This document shows positions 16,773-26,099 of a stretch of 64,000 nt of DNA, in pieces (position 1 is the stretch's first letter; every line of letters starts with the position of its first letter). Where the stretch lies: NCBI RefSeq assembly GCF_038150125.1, contig NZ_JBBVMF010000007.1:124001-188000 (forward strand). The letters run 5' to 3'. The notes beneath the pieces are model-generated. The model had not been told where the DNA came from. It saw only the letters and a program-made list of their open reading frames with translations, and made no database searches. A program made the position numbers and the translations under genes. Source of the DNA: SW132 sp038150125. GTDB taxonomy: Bacteria; Bacteroidota; Rhodothermia; Balneolales; Balneolaceae.

Positions 16773-18443
16773 ATGAATCGAATACTACTTGGTTTTGTAC
16801 TTCTCTCATTGATTCTCGCATCCTGTACTACTCAGCCGCAGGGCACACTTATCCATAACGTAAAAGGATACACTCTGCTCAATAATGAACTCCACACATT
16901 TGACGCGCTCGTGTTTGAAGGAGATGAAATTCTGACAACCGGCTCAGCCGAAGAACTTTCAAAACAGTATTCGGAATTTAACCAGGTCGACGGACAGGGC
17001 AACACGCTTTTGCCCGGATTGATTGATGCCCATGTTCATGTGATGGGCCTTGGCTTCCAGGAGCTGGATGTGGATGTGTCGGGAATTGAGTCGCTGGAGG
17101 GTACGCTGGAAAAAATTGGCGAGTATGCCCAGGCGAATCCGGATCTTGAGTGGATACGGGGGCGCGGATGGAACCAGGTGCTTTGGGAAGAGAACGAGTT
17201 CCCAACGGCTGCTGATCTCGATGAAGTCGTGGGCGACCGCCCGGTATGGCTCACCCGAGTTGATGGACATGCAGGTTGGGCAAACACCCGGGCCATGGAC
17301 ATTGCCAACATTAGCCGGGACACGCCTGACGTTCAGGGCGGCCGCATTATTCGCAACTCGCGTGGTGACGCCACCGGAATTTTTGTGGATGCCACGATGA
17401 ATTACGTCTCCAGTAAGATTCCCGGACGAACCGAGGAGGAGGAAGAAACCGCATTTTCACTGGCACTCAATTCCATGGCTGAACATGGACTCACCTCAGT
17501 ACATGATGCCCGTACCGGTCGCGAGACATGGGAAATGTATAAGAACTATGCAGACAGCGGAGATCTTAAAACACGAATTTACGCGATGATTGCCGGTACA
17601 GGGGAACAGTTCGATCAATTATCGAAAGACGGCCCCATCAACCAGTATGCGGATCATAAGCTGGCCCTTCGAAGCGTGAAAATTTCTGCGGATGGTGCAC
17701 TGGGCAGCCGGGGTGCAGCAATGCTGGAAGAGTACAGCGATGATCCCGAAAACAAAGGACTGCTCTTTTTTGATCAAGAAGAACTAAACGGCATGCTGTT
17801 GAAAGGCGCAGAAAAGGGGTATCAAATGAATATTCATGCCATTGGTGATGCGGCTAACCGCCAAGTCCTCGATGGATTTGAATATGTAGAGCAGCAGCTT
17901 GGTGATCAGTCAGAGTTAAGGCACCGAGTTGAACACGCCCAGATTGTAGCTTTGGAAGATATTCCCAGGTTTGTTGATCTCGATCTCATCGCATCCATGC
18001 AGCCCACACACGCCACCAGCGATATGAATATGGCTGAAGATAGGGTAGGGTCCGAGCGAATTCAGGGAGCCTATGCCTGGCAAACATTTCTCGACCAGGG
18101 AACGGTGATAGCTGCCGGTTCTGATTTCCCGGTTGAGAATGTAAACCCATTTTATGGACTCTATTCAGCCGTGACACGAAAAGATCACGGAGGTATGCCA
18201 CCCGGAGGTTGGTACAGTGAACAGGCGATGAGCAGAATTGAAGCGCTGAGGGCGTTTACCATTGATGCAGCCTATGCCGCTCACCAGGAAAACGTACTTG
18301 GTACACTTGAACCGGGAAAAAAAGCAGATTTTATAATTGTAGACAAAGATTTCTTCGAAGTGGATGCCTCAGAAATTTGGCAAACAGATGTACTACAAAC
18401 CTGGATGGGCGGAGAAAAAGTATTTGACGGGGGGACAGATTAA
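16773..18443 (+). CDS. amidohydrolase family (YtcJ-like) lipoprotein
   Basis: 556 residues from the ATG at 16773. An upstream in-frame TTG at 16728 would add 15 residues before a clean signal peptide, so I reject it. The lipobox LASC places the protein in the envelope. The metal-binding core shows LLPGLIDAHVHVMGLG, NIHAIGDAANRQ, HRVEHAQIV and AAGSDFPVENVNPFYGLY, and ends with the usual LEPGKKADFIIVD. This is the amidohydrolase 3 (YtcJ/NfdA-like) group, whose substrates are mostly unknown. The stop overlaps the nadE start (TAATG). Confidence 0.88.
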   Translation: MNRILLGFVLLSLILASCTTQPQGTLIHNVKGYTLLNNELHTFDALVFEGDEILTTGSAEELSKQYSEFNQVDGQGNTLLPGLIDAHVHVMGLGFQELDVDVSGIESLEGTLEKIGEYAQANPDLEWIRGRGWNQVLWEENEFPTAADLDEVVGDRPVWLTRVDGHAGWANTRAMDIANISRDTPDVQGGRIIRNSRGDATGIFVDATMNYVSSKIPGRTEEEEETAFSLALNSMAEHGLTSVHDARTGRETWEMYKNYADSGDLKTRIYAMIAGTGEQFDQLSKDGPINQYADHKLALRSVKISADGALGSRGAAMLEEYSDDPENKGLLFFDQEELNGMLLKGAEKGYQMNIHAIGDAANRQVLDGFEYVEQQLGDQSELRHRVEHAQIVALEDIPRFVDLDLIASMQPTHATSDMNMAEDRVGSERIQGAYAWQTFLDQGTVIAAGSDFPVENVNPFYGLYSAVTRKDHGGMPPGGWYSEQAMSRIEALRAFTIDAAYAAHQENVLGTLEPGKKADFIIVDKDFFEVDASEIWQTDVLQTWMGGEKVFDGGTD

Positions 18444-20134
18444 TGAAGATACGTCTTCATCAATTAAACCCTACAATCGGCGATTTGGAAGGAAATAGAA
18501 ACCTGATTCTTTCCGCTCTCGACGGAGCTGAATCGAATGGAATAGATCTTCTTATTTTACCGGAAATGTGCGTGACCGGTTATCCGGTTCAGGATTTGCT
18601 TGAGCGTCCATCGTTCCGAAATGCCGTTTACTCGATAACTGATGAACTTATCTCTGGTACGACTAAAACGGCACTTCTGTTTGGAAGCCTCACGGCTAAT
18701 GAGGAAGGCTCAGGCCGAAAAATGTACAACTCGGCTATTCTTGCCCGCGATGGTCAAGAAATTGGCCGGATTCATAAAACACTGCTTCCAACTTATGACG
18801 TGTTTGACGACCTCCGGTACTTTGAACCCAATACAGAGTTTGATTGCCTCACGCTTGATGGCGTAAAGCTTGGGGTTACTATATGCGAAGATATTTGGTA
18901 CAACGAAAATGAGTTTCAGTACCATCATTACATGATAGACCCGGCTCATAAACTGGCAGATAAAGGAGCAGAGGTTATTATTAATATATCGGCCTCGCCG
19001 TTTACTAACACTAAGCATGAAAATCGCCTGCATATGCTTGGAAAACATGCCTCAGAACTCGAATTGCCCGTTCTCTATTGTAACCAGGTGGGCGCACATA
19101 CGGAACTTGTGTTCGATGGAGGCTCTTTGGCCATGGGAGCAAACGGGAAGGCAATCGCACATACCCGGGCTTTTGAGGAATCATTCACCGATGTACATTT
19201 CAATCAGAAAGACAAATCCTTACAGGACTCATCCTCCAGGGGCTGGTATCCTGAATCGGAGAACGAACGTCATTTTTATGCCATAAAACGCGGGCTTAAA
19301 GATTACATGGAAAAGACCGGTGTGACTGATAAAGTAATTTTAGGGCTGAGTGGCGGTATTGATTCTGCTTTGGTGGCGGTACTTGCTGTCGAAACACTGG
19401 GTGCGGAAAATGTTCACGCCGTCACGATGAGTAGTGAATATTCAAGCGAAGGAAGCGTGGCGGATTCGGTAAAACTCGCCAATAATCTTGGGATGACCTT
19501 ATCTCAAATTCCTATTGAAACTATTTATGATGAATTTAACGCAACATTAGACCCATTATTTAAAGACTTACCATTTGGTGTGGCCGAAGAGAATTTGCAG
19601 AGCCGAATTCGCGGGTCTTTATTAATGACGATATCCAATAAATTCAATGCTTTTTTGCTCGCTACAGGAAACAAATCAGAATATGCGGTAGGATACGCAA
19701 CACTTTATGGGGATATGAATGGTGCTATTGCACCGATAGGAGATCTGTATAAAACTAAAGTATTTGAGCTTTCGGAGTGGCTGAATAAAGAGTACTACAA
19801 AAAAGAGATGATTCCCGAAGAAATACTGAAAAAGGCACCGAGTGCAGAATTGCGTCCCGATCAAAAAGATAGTGATACTCTTCCGGAATATGATATTTTG
19901 GACTCCATCCTATTTCAGTACATCGAACGTATGAAACCGCTGGAAGAAATAGCAGACAGTGGCATTGATATAGATACGGTACGATCGGTTGTTGCACTTG
20001 TTGATCGTCAGGAATTTAAAAGATTCCAGGCAGCGCCGATAATTAAATTGACTTCCAAGTCGTTCGGTACCGGAAGACGTAAACCATTGGTTCAAAACTG
20101 GACTTCAAATGAGATCAGAAATTCTGCGGATTAA
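18443..20134 (+). CDS. nadE: glutamine-dependent NAD+ synthase
   Basis: 563 residues. The N-terminal carbon-nitrogen hydrolase domain shows the Glu-Lys-Cys triad in LPEMCVTGY, HKTLLPTYDVFDDLRYF and GVTICEDIWY. From about residue 290 comes the synthetase domain with the PP-loop GLSGGIDSALVAVLAV. This domain order is that of glutamine-using NadE. It amidates nicotinic acid adenine dinucleotide to NAD+. It starts by overlapping the amidohydrolase stop by one base and is followed by an 88-bp gap before mltD. Confidence 0.96.
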   Translation: MKIRLHQLNPTIGDLEGNRNLILSALDGAESNGIDLLILPEMCVTGYPVQDLLERPSFRNAVYSITDELISGTTKTALLFGSLTANEEGSGRKMYNSAILARDGQEIGRIHKTLLPTYDVFDDLRYFEPNTEFDCLTLDGVKLGVTICEDIWYNENEFQYHHYMIDPAHKLADKGAEVIINISASPFTNTKHENRLHMLGKHASELELPVLYCNQVGAHTELVFDGGSLAMGANGKAIAHTRAFEESFTDVHFNQKDKSLQDSSSRGWYPESENERHFYAIKRGLKDYMEKTGVTDKVILGLSGGIDSALVAVLAVETLGAENVHAVTMSSEYSSEGSVADSVKLANNLGMTLSQIPIETIYDEFNATLDPLFKDLPFGVAEENLQSRIRGSLLMTISNKFNAFLLATGNKSEYAVGYATLYGDMNGAIAPIGDLYKTKVFELSEWLNKEYYKKEMIPEEILKKAPSAELRPDQKDSDTLPEYDILDSILFQYIERMKPLEEIADSGIDIDTVRSVVALVDRQEFKRFQAAPIIKLTSKSFGTGRRKPLVQNWTSNEIRNSAD

Positions 20135-20222
20135 TCAAAAAGATATTTTGCGTTTTCCGTAGATTGTGTTGATCATATAATGTTATAAAAATCGACCACT
20201 AACCATCTATTAACCAATTTTT

Positions 20223-22214
20223 ATGAAATCATTTAACCTGCTCTTATTGCTGTTTCTTATGGGCTCAGTGGCCAACGCACAACAGCAATCAGATTCGGAC
20301 AATCAGCATATGGAAGTCCAGAAAAAGCTGATTCCATACACAAATCCTCTTTTGAATGTTGGTGATTCGCGTGTCGTGGAAGAACCAACTCGTGAATTGG
20401 GTCAGCTTGAAAAGGAAACAATGCGCAGGATATCGGATGTATACCGGATACATGTACTTGCGATTGACGCCCAAATACAAGACGATCTTGTTCAGGCAGA
20501 AATACATATAAATGATGCATTTGCGTCCATCCAGGCGCTCATGGATGATTTCCCTGAAATACAGAGCAACCAGCGGTTTGCTGCATTATACCGCAGCGTG
20601 ATGGCAGAATATCGCGAGTTTTATGCCATATCTGAGCCGATAAATGATGTAGAGGGAGATATTTTTGAAATTCGTGATGAACTCTTTGCTGAAGAAGATG
20701 AATGGATTGCTGAAGGATTTAATTTGCCGGAAAATCTTTCGTTTAACAGAACCGAAGTTCCGCTTGTTCAAAATCAGCATGTCAGCCGACACCTCATGTA
20801 CTACTCCATGAGACGCCCCGAAGTGATGGAGCGATGGCTCGAGCGTTCAGAATATTACTTTCCTATGATGCTCGAGATTTTTGAAGAAGAGGGCACTCCC
20901 AAAGAATTGATTCATTTGTCGATGATTGAAAGTGGTCTTGTTCCAACGGCTCGAAGCTGGGCGTCTGCTGTAGGTTTATGGCAGTTTATCCGCGCAACGG
21001 GTGCTGTATATGGTCTGGAAGTTAATTGGTGGGTGGATGAGCGCCGCGATCCGGTTAAATCAACCCGTGCAGCCGCTCGTCATTTGAATGATCTATATGA
21101 GATTTGGGGAGATTGGCATCTCGCCCTTGCCGGGTATAACATTAGCCCAAGAGGATTAAAACGGGCCATCAGGTCGGCCGGTAACGTTGAAGATTACTGG
21201 GTGGCTTTTCCCTATCTGCCACGAGAAACCCGTGGTTATGTACCCGGCTTTATTGCTGCAACGATGGTTGCCAGTAATCCTGAAGAATTTGGATTTCAAA
21301 GAAACTATGGCGGGGAACGCTATCAATATGACGTGGCTAATGTTGATGGGCTGATGCCGCTCGATAAACTTGCTGAAGCAGCCGGTATCACAACAAACAA
21401 GCTCAAAGAATTTAATCCTGAATTATTGCGATGGGCCACACCTCCCGGCGACTCATACCCGCTTAAGCTGCCACAAGGAACGAAAGATCAATTTCTGCTG
21501 GCCTACCAGGATATTCCAAAAGACGAACGTGCCAGCGAAATTGCCATGCATACCGTAAGCAGCGGTGAAACACTTGGGTTTATCGCCCGTCGGTACGGAA
21601 CGTCGGTTCGATCGCTTTACGAGACCAATGAAGGCTTGAGTAACATAATTCATCCCGGTCAGAGACTTGTCATCCCGATTGCACCAGGTTCATCCGGGCA
21701 GCTTTCCGCCAGTCAGCCTTCAAACCAGCAGCGCAGCAGCAGCTCCTCAAGATCTTCGAGCAGGAGCCAGGTTCAGGCTCCATCAAACACTACGCCAGTG
21801 TCCTATACTGTGAAAAGTGGTGATACCGTCGGGCATATTGCCGAATGGTACGACGTTAGGGCATGGCAGCTTCGTGCCTGGAATGGCATTTCCAACACTA
21901 TTCGTGTGGGACAGCGGCTGACCGTTCATGTGCCCAACAGCCGTTCGAGCTACTACGAGCAAGTTGAAGATCTTTCCTACTCTAAAAAGCAGGAGCTTGA
22001 GCGTCAGCAGCGGTCAGGAGAAAATATCTTTGCCGGCCAACTGGCTGACAATTCATCCTCCGGTGGAACAATTTCTTACACCGTGAGGAGAAATGAAACT
22101 TTGGGCGGGATTGCTCGCCGGCACAGTGTTTCCGTTGCCGCTATTCAAAGGGCTAATAACCTAAGTGGTACAACAATTTATGCAGGTCAAACTTTAACAA
22201 TCCCTGCTGACTAA
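20223..22214 (+). CDS. mltD: membrane-bound lytic murein transglycosylase D-like protein with three LysM domains
   Basis: 663 residues. The signal peptide is MKSFNLLLLLFLMGSVANAQ. A lytic transglycosylase (SLT) domain around residues 215-370 contains LIHLSMIESGLVPTARSWAS, with the catalytic Glu, and VGLWQFI, followed by AGYNISPRGLKRAI. Three LysM repeats follow: HTVSSGETLGFIARRYG, YTVKSGDTVGHIAEWYD and YTVRRNETLGGIARRHS, the first two separated by a Ser/Gln-rich linker. It cleaves peptidoglycan strands in the periplasm. Unlike E. coli MltD it has no lipobox. It is 12 bp from ctpA. Confidence 0.93.
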   Translation: MKSFNLLLLLFLMGSVANAQQQSDSDNQHMEVQKKLIPYTNPLLNVGDSRVVEEPTRELGQLEKETMRRISDVYRIHVLAIDAQIQDDLVQAEIHINDAFASIQALMDDFPEIQSNQRFAALYRSVMAEYREFYAISEPINDVEGDIFEIRDELFAEEDEWIAEGFNLPENLSFNRTEVPLVQNQHVSRHLMYYSMRRPEVMERWLERSEYYFPMMLEIFEEEGTPKELIHLSMIESGLVPTARSWASAVGLWQFIRATGAVYGLEVNWWVDERRDPVKSTRAAARHLNDLYEIWGDWHLALAGYNISPRGLKRAIRSAGNVEDYWVAFPYLPRETRGYVPGFIAATMVASNPEEFGFQRNYGGERYQYDVANVDGLMPLDKLAEAAGITTNKLKEFNPELLRWATPPGDSYPLKLPQGTKDQFLLAYQDIPKDERASEIAMHTVSSGETLGFIARRYGTSVRSLYETNEGLSNIIHPGQRLVIPIAPGSSGQLSASQPSNQQRSSSSSRSSSRSQVQAPSNTTPVSYTVKSGDTVGHIAEWYDVRAWQLRAWNGISNTIRVGQRLTVHVPNSRSSYYEQVEDLSYSKKQELERQQRSGENIFAGQLADNSSSGGTISYTVRRNETLGGIARRHSVSVAAIQRANNLSGTTIYAGQTLTIPAD

Positions 22215-22226
22215 ATAAGCATTTAT

Positions 22227-23864
22227 ATGCTCCCAATTTCCAAGCGGTATACTACTATAATCCTGCTGATATTACTGTTAGCAGGATCTTTAGCGTTCAC
22301 ACAGGCAAACGACCTTTTTTTCCAGATAAAAAAACAGCTCACCATATTTAGTGATGCTTACAAAGAGGTAGCCACGCTCTATGTGGAAGATGTAAGCCCG
22401 GAACGGCTGATGACAACAGGCTTGAACGCCATGTTAAAAGAGCTTGATCCTTACACGGTGTTTATCCCAGAGGGAGAGCAGCAGCAAATGGAAATCATCT
22501 CAACAGGCTCTTATGGCGGGGTGGGCATCGATGCCGGGTACCGTGGTGATGACATCGTTGTTATTGCTCCCCTGGAAGGTTATCCCGCAGATCGTGCAGG
22601 AATTCGACCGGGAGATATTATACTAAGAATCAATGATGTTCTTGTCGCCGGTATATCACCGGAAGAAGTTCAGCAACTCACGATTGGTGATCCCGGGACC
22701 GAGATTACCTTAACAATCAGGCGAGCCGGCATGGATGAGCTTCTTGAGTTCAAATTGGAACGTGAACAGATCGTCGTAAAGAATATTGAATATGCCGGCC
22801 GTTTGGAGAGCAATCAGAATGTTGGCTACATCAAGCTTACTCGTTTTGGACAGCGCTCAGCTGAGGAAATCAGAGAAAAGCTACTTGAATTTGAATCAAA
22901 CGGCGTCAACAGCCTGATATTAGACCTTAGAAATAATCCGGGGGGGTTGCTGAATGAAGCCGTTGAGATTGTGGATAAGTTCATTGAACCGGGAGTAACG
23001 GTTGTAGAAACTAAGGGACGTATTGAAAATGAAAACAGCACCTTTGTGTCTGATGAACCTCCGGTATTTGAAGACTTACCGATTATTGTTCTGATGAATG
23101 AAGGAAGCGCGAGTGCGTCGGAGGTTGTGGCGGGAGCATTTCAGGATCTTGACAGGGCAGTGATTCTGGGCGAAACCAGTTTCGGTAAAGGGCTGGTTCA
23201 AACGGTTAGGCCGTTGTCTTACAATACGTCACTGAAAATCACTATCTCCCAGTATTTCACTCCCAGCGGACGCAGCATTCAGTCTGTTGACTATACGGGT
23301 GGAAACGGGTCTGACGGACGGCAAATCCCCGACTCTCTGCGCCGGGCGTTTACCACAAAAAATGGCCGAACGGTTTATGACGGATTTGGCATTGAGCCGG
23401 ATGTGAAAGTGTCTGAAGATAAGCTTACCCGGCTTCAGCTTGCATTGCTTCAAAACAATAACTTTTTCTTCTTCGTGGCTGATTATATCGCGCGAAATGG
23501 TAACGAAAGACCGGAGAATATGTATGAGCGGTTTTTGACTTATCTTGAAGTTGAAAATTTTGACTATGAAACACCGGCAGAAAGAAACATCAAACAGTTG
23601 ATGGCGAATGGTGATATTTTCTACAATGAGCAACAATCGAATGAGTTGCTTAGTCAGCTTCAGGAATCGGTTAACCGGAAAAAAGAGCAGCTTCTTGAAG
23701 AGAATAAGGGTTTCATCGAAAAAAAATTGCGGGAAGAATGGGTAACGCAAAGCGGAACAACTGATGAAAAAGTGCAATATAATTTACAACAGGATGTAAT
23801 GATCCAGGAAGCGATTCAGCTTTTTGGAAACCGCAATAGTTATGATGTAATTTTAAAACCATAG
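22227..23864 (+). CDS. ctpA: S41 family C-terminal processing peptidase
   Basis: 545 residues with an N-terminal hydrophobic segment (TIILLILLLAGSLAF) serving as signal or anchor. A PDZ domain near residues 90-175 begins GSYGGVGIDAGYRGDDIVV. The S41 protease core carries the catalytic serine in MNEGSASASEVVAGAFQD and the catalytic lysine in GETSFGKGLVQT. Such proteases trim or degrade periplasmic proteins. About 150 C-terminal residues after the core are charged and partly helical. The gene lies between mltD and a PHP gene with gaps of 12 and 2 bp. Confidence 0.94.
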   Translation: MLPISKRYTTIILLILLLAGSLAFTQANDLFFQIKKQLTIFSDAYKEVATLYVEDVSPERLMTTGLNAMLKELDPYTVFIPEGEQQQMEIISTGSYGGVGIDAGYRGDDIVVIAPLEGYPADRAGIRPGDIILRINDVLVAGISPEEVQQLTIGDPGTEITLTIRRAGMDELLEFKLEREQIVVKNIEYAGRLESNQNVGYIKLTRFGQRSAEEIREKLLEFESNGVNSLILDLRNNPGGLLNEAVEIVDKFIEPGVTVVETKGRIENENSTFVSDEPPVFEDLPIIVLMNEGSASASEVVAGAFQDLDRAVILGETSFGKGLVQTVRPLSYNTSLKITISQYFTPSGRSIQSVDYTGGNGSDGRQIPDSLRRAFTTKNGRTVYDGFGIEPDVKVSEDKLTRLQLALLQNNNFFFFVADYIARNGNERPENMYERFLTYLEVENFDYETPAERNIKQLMANGDIFYNEQQSNELLSQLQESVNRKKEQLLEENKGFIEKKLREEWVTQSGTTDEKVQYNLQQDVMIQEAIQLFGNRNSYDVILKP

Positions 23865-23866
23865 TT

Positions 23867-24703
23867 TTGGGCAAAGCAGATCTTCACATACATACAAATG
23901 CTTCCGATGGGGACTGTACGCCCCGGGAAATACTGGAGAAAGCTATTGAGAAGGGACTTAAAACTATTTCCATTACAGACCACGACACAATCAAAGGGTA
24001 TAAAAAAGCCAGAGCCCTGGATTTAAGCAATCAACTGGAGCTTCTTCCGGGCGTAGAAATGTCTGTGAAATGGGGAGATAAAGAAGTTCATCTGCTTGCC
24101 TACTGTTTTGATCCGGATAACGAAGATGTGAATATTCTGCTGCTTCAGCAGAGTAGTGCAAGACGCCGGCGCATGGCAAAAATCGTTAAAGCCTTGCAGA
24201 AGCAGGGGATCGATATTGACATGGATGAAGTGAAAGCCGAAGCAGGTTTCAGTAATATTGGAAGACCTCATGCCGCATCCGTTTTGATAAACAAAGGAGT
24301 TGTATCGTCATTTAATGAAGCGTTTATCCGGTATTTGTCATCCGAAAAGCTTGATCACATCAACGCAGAGTACTGTACGATTTCTGAGGCTGTTCAAGTC
24401 ATGAAAAAGGCAGGAGGAGTGCTATCTCTGGCACACCCCGGGCCATTGTATTCATCAGGTGAAATTGAGCAAATGATTGATCTTGGAGTTGACGGGCTGG
24501 AGTGTATTCATCCGAGTCATCCATATCCGGTTCAGAAAAAATTTACAAAACTGGCTGAGAAACGGAATTTAACGATCACCGGTGGAAGCGACTTTCACCG
24601 ACCGTCTAAATCAGGGTATGAGCCCTATTTTGGAATTGTTACCTTAGGTGAGCAGTATGTGGAGTCACTAAAGCGAACGTCGACACAGCGAAAAAACACT
24701 TAA
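23867..24703 (+). CDS. PHP-domain phosphoesterase, RNase AM/YciV (TrpH) type
   Basis: 278 residues with a complete PHP metal site: ADLHIHTNASDG, ISITDHDTIKG, LLPGVEMSVKW, LSLAHPGPLYSS and ITGGSDFHRP. Characterised relatives (YciV/RNase AM) are 5'-3' exonucleases or 3',5'-nucleotide bisphosphatases, so a nucleotide or RNA-end phosphatase is expected. The start is a TTG two bases after the ctpA stop; the HxH motif follows within eight residues, leaving no room for a later start. Confidence 0.88.
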   Translation: MGKADLHIHTNASDGDCTPREILEKAIEKGLKTISITDHDTIKGYKKARALDLSNQLELLPGVEMSVKWGDKEVHLLAYCFDPDNEDVNILLLQQSSARRRRMAKIVKALQKQGIDIDMDEVKAEAGFSNIGRPHAASVLINKGVVSSFNEAFIRYLSSEKLDHINAEYCTISEAVQVMKKAGGVLSLAHPGPLYSSGEIEQMIDLGVDGLECIHPSHPYPVQKKFTKLAEKRNLTITGGSDFHRPSKSGYEPYFGIVTLGEQYVESLKRTSTQRKNT

Positions 24704-24721
24704 TACCGATGGGATTTACAA

Positions 24722-25174
24722 ATGAATTGGGAAAGTAAAAGGATAGCAGTTGTTGCAGCAAAATGGAATTCGTTTGTCACGGATCCTATGCTTGAAGGGG
24801 CACAGGCAGCACTTAAAGGAAAAGGAATTACAGACGATCATATTTATACTTTCAGATGCCCCGGCTCCTACGAACTGCCTCTTGCCTGTAAAATGTGTAT
24901 CGATAAGCTCAATGTTGATGGTGTTGTTGCAATAGGAGCGGTCATTCAGGGCGGTACTCCGCACTTTCACTATGTGTGCGATGCGGTTAACAAAGGAATA
25001 TCGGAACTGAATATACGATATGACACACCGGTCTCGTTTGGTGTGTTAACGACTGATACTGTAGAACAAGCTATGGAAAGAGCCTCAATAGATAAAGGGA
25101 ACAAAGGGGCTGAAGCAGCTCTGGCCGTTTGTGATATGATTGAACTCGAGAATTCAATCACACAAACAGAGTAA
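24722..25174 (+). CDS. ribH: 6,7-dimethyl-8-ribityllumazine synthase
   Basis: 150 residues, the usual RibH length. Motifs are AVVAAKWNSFVTDPMLEGA, FRCPGSYELPLACK, GAVIQGGTPHFHYVCDAVNKG (catalytic His region) and PVSFGVLTTDTVEQAMERA. It joins the ribitylaminouracil and dihydroxybutanone phosphate precursors in riboflavin synthesis. No other riboflavin gene is nearby, so it sits apart from a rib operon. It is 18 bp after the PHP gene. Confidence 0.96.
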   Translation: MNWESKRIAVVAAKWNSFVTDPMLEGAQAALKGKGITDDHIYTFRCPGSYELPLACKMCIDKLNVDGVVAIGAVIQGGTPHFHYVCDAVNKGISELNIRYDTPVSFGVLTTDTVEQAMERASIDKGNKGAEAALAVCDMIELENSITQTE

Positions 25175-25244
25175 TAATTCCTTCTTGATTAAGGTTTAGA
25201 TTAACTCTAATATATATGGCTGTAAACAATCACAACGGATTTCT

Positions 25245-26072
25245 TTGAAACCATTTACGCTTACAAATAACGAACAGACTGATGCAGACGTAAAACTGCA
25301 GAAAGAGATAAGTGAATCGGGGAAAATACCCGGTCACATCGCTATAATCATGGATGGTAACGGACGCTGGGCTCAAACAAAAGGCAACGTTAGAATTTTT
25401 GGTCATAAAGCCGGTGTCGAATCAGTTCGTGATATTACAGAGTCTTGTGCACAACTTGGCGTGAAACATCTCACGCTCTACGCTTTTTCCACTGAAAACT
25501 GGAACAGGCCCGCAATAGAAGTGAATGGCTTGATGAAGATACTGGTGAACAGTTTAAAAAATGAAGCCGAGCGCCTGAACAGGAACAATATTAAATTTGT
25601 AACCATCGGGCAAATTGAGCGGCTTCCTGAAAAATGCCAAAAACAGATTAGCGAAGTAACTGAACTCACAAAAAATAACGACAGCCTGCAGCTCTGTCTC
25701 GCATTAAGTTACTCTGGACGATGGGATATTACAGAAGCAGTTAAGAAACTCTCGAAACGAGTACAAGCCGGTGAGTTGAATCCTGAAGAAATTAACGACC
25801 AGTTAATTGGCGCACATTTGTCAACTGCAGAGGTACCTGATCCCGATCTGATTATTCGCACAAGCGGTGAATTTCGAATCAGCAATTTTCTTCTGTGGCA
25901 GCTGGCCTATTCAGAACTTTATATAACTGAAACTTTCTGGCCGGATTTCAGGAGAGATGAGCTTTACGAGGCAATAAAATCGTACCAAGAACGTGACCGT
26001 AGATACGGTGGAGTTAAGAATGGATATTCCAAATCCGTCTCTTCATCAGTTTTCAATAAAATCATTTCATAA
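25245..26072 (+). CDS. uppS: undecaprenyl diphosphate synthase (isoprenyl transferase)
   Basis: 275 residues. Signatures are HIAIIMDGNGRWAQTKG with the catalytic Asp, HLTLYAFSTENWNRP, and DPDLIIRTSGEFRISNFLLW. The motif normally reading RTSGE-RlSNFLLWQ is intact. It makes the C55 lipid carrier for peptidoglycan and O-antigen. The start is TTG at 25245, giving a 30-residue lead before the core. It is directly upstream of bamA, a common bacterial arrangement. Confidence 0.95.
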   Translation: MKPFTLTNNEQTDADVKLQKEISESGKIPGHIAIIMDGNGRWAQTKGNVRIFGHKAGVESVRDITESCAQLGVKHLTLYAFSTENWNRPAIEVNGLMKILVNSLKNEAERLNRNNIKFVTIGQIERLPEKCQKQISEVTELTKNNDSLQLCLALSYSGRWDITEAVKKLSKRVQAGELNPEEINDQLIGAHLSTAEVPDPDLIIRTSGEFRISNFLLWQLAYSELYITETFWPDFRRDELYEAIKSYQERDRRYGGVKNGYSKSVSSSVFNKIIS

Positions 26073-26099
26073 AAAAAGCTGAAAAGGTTCTCTCAAAAG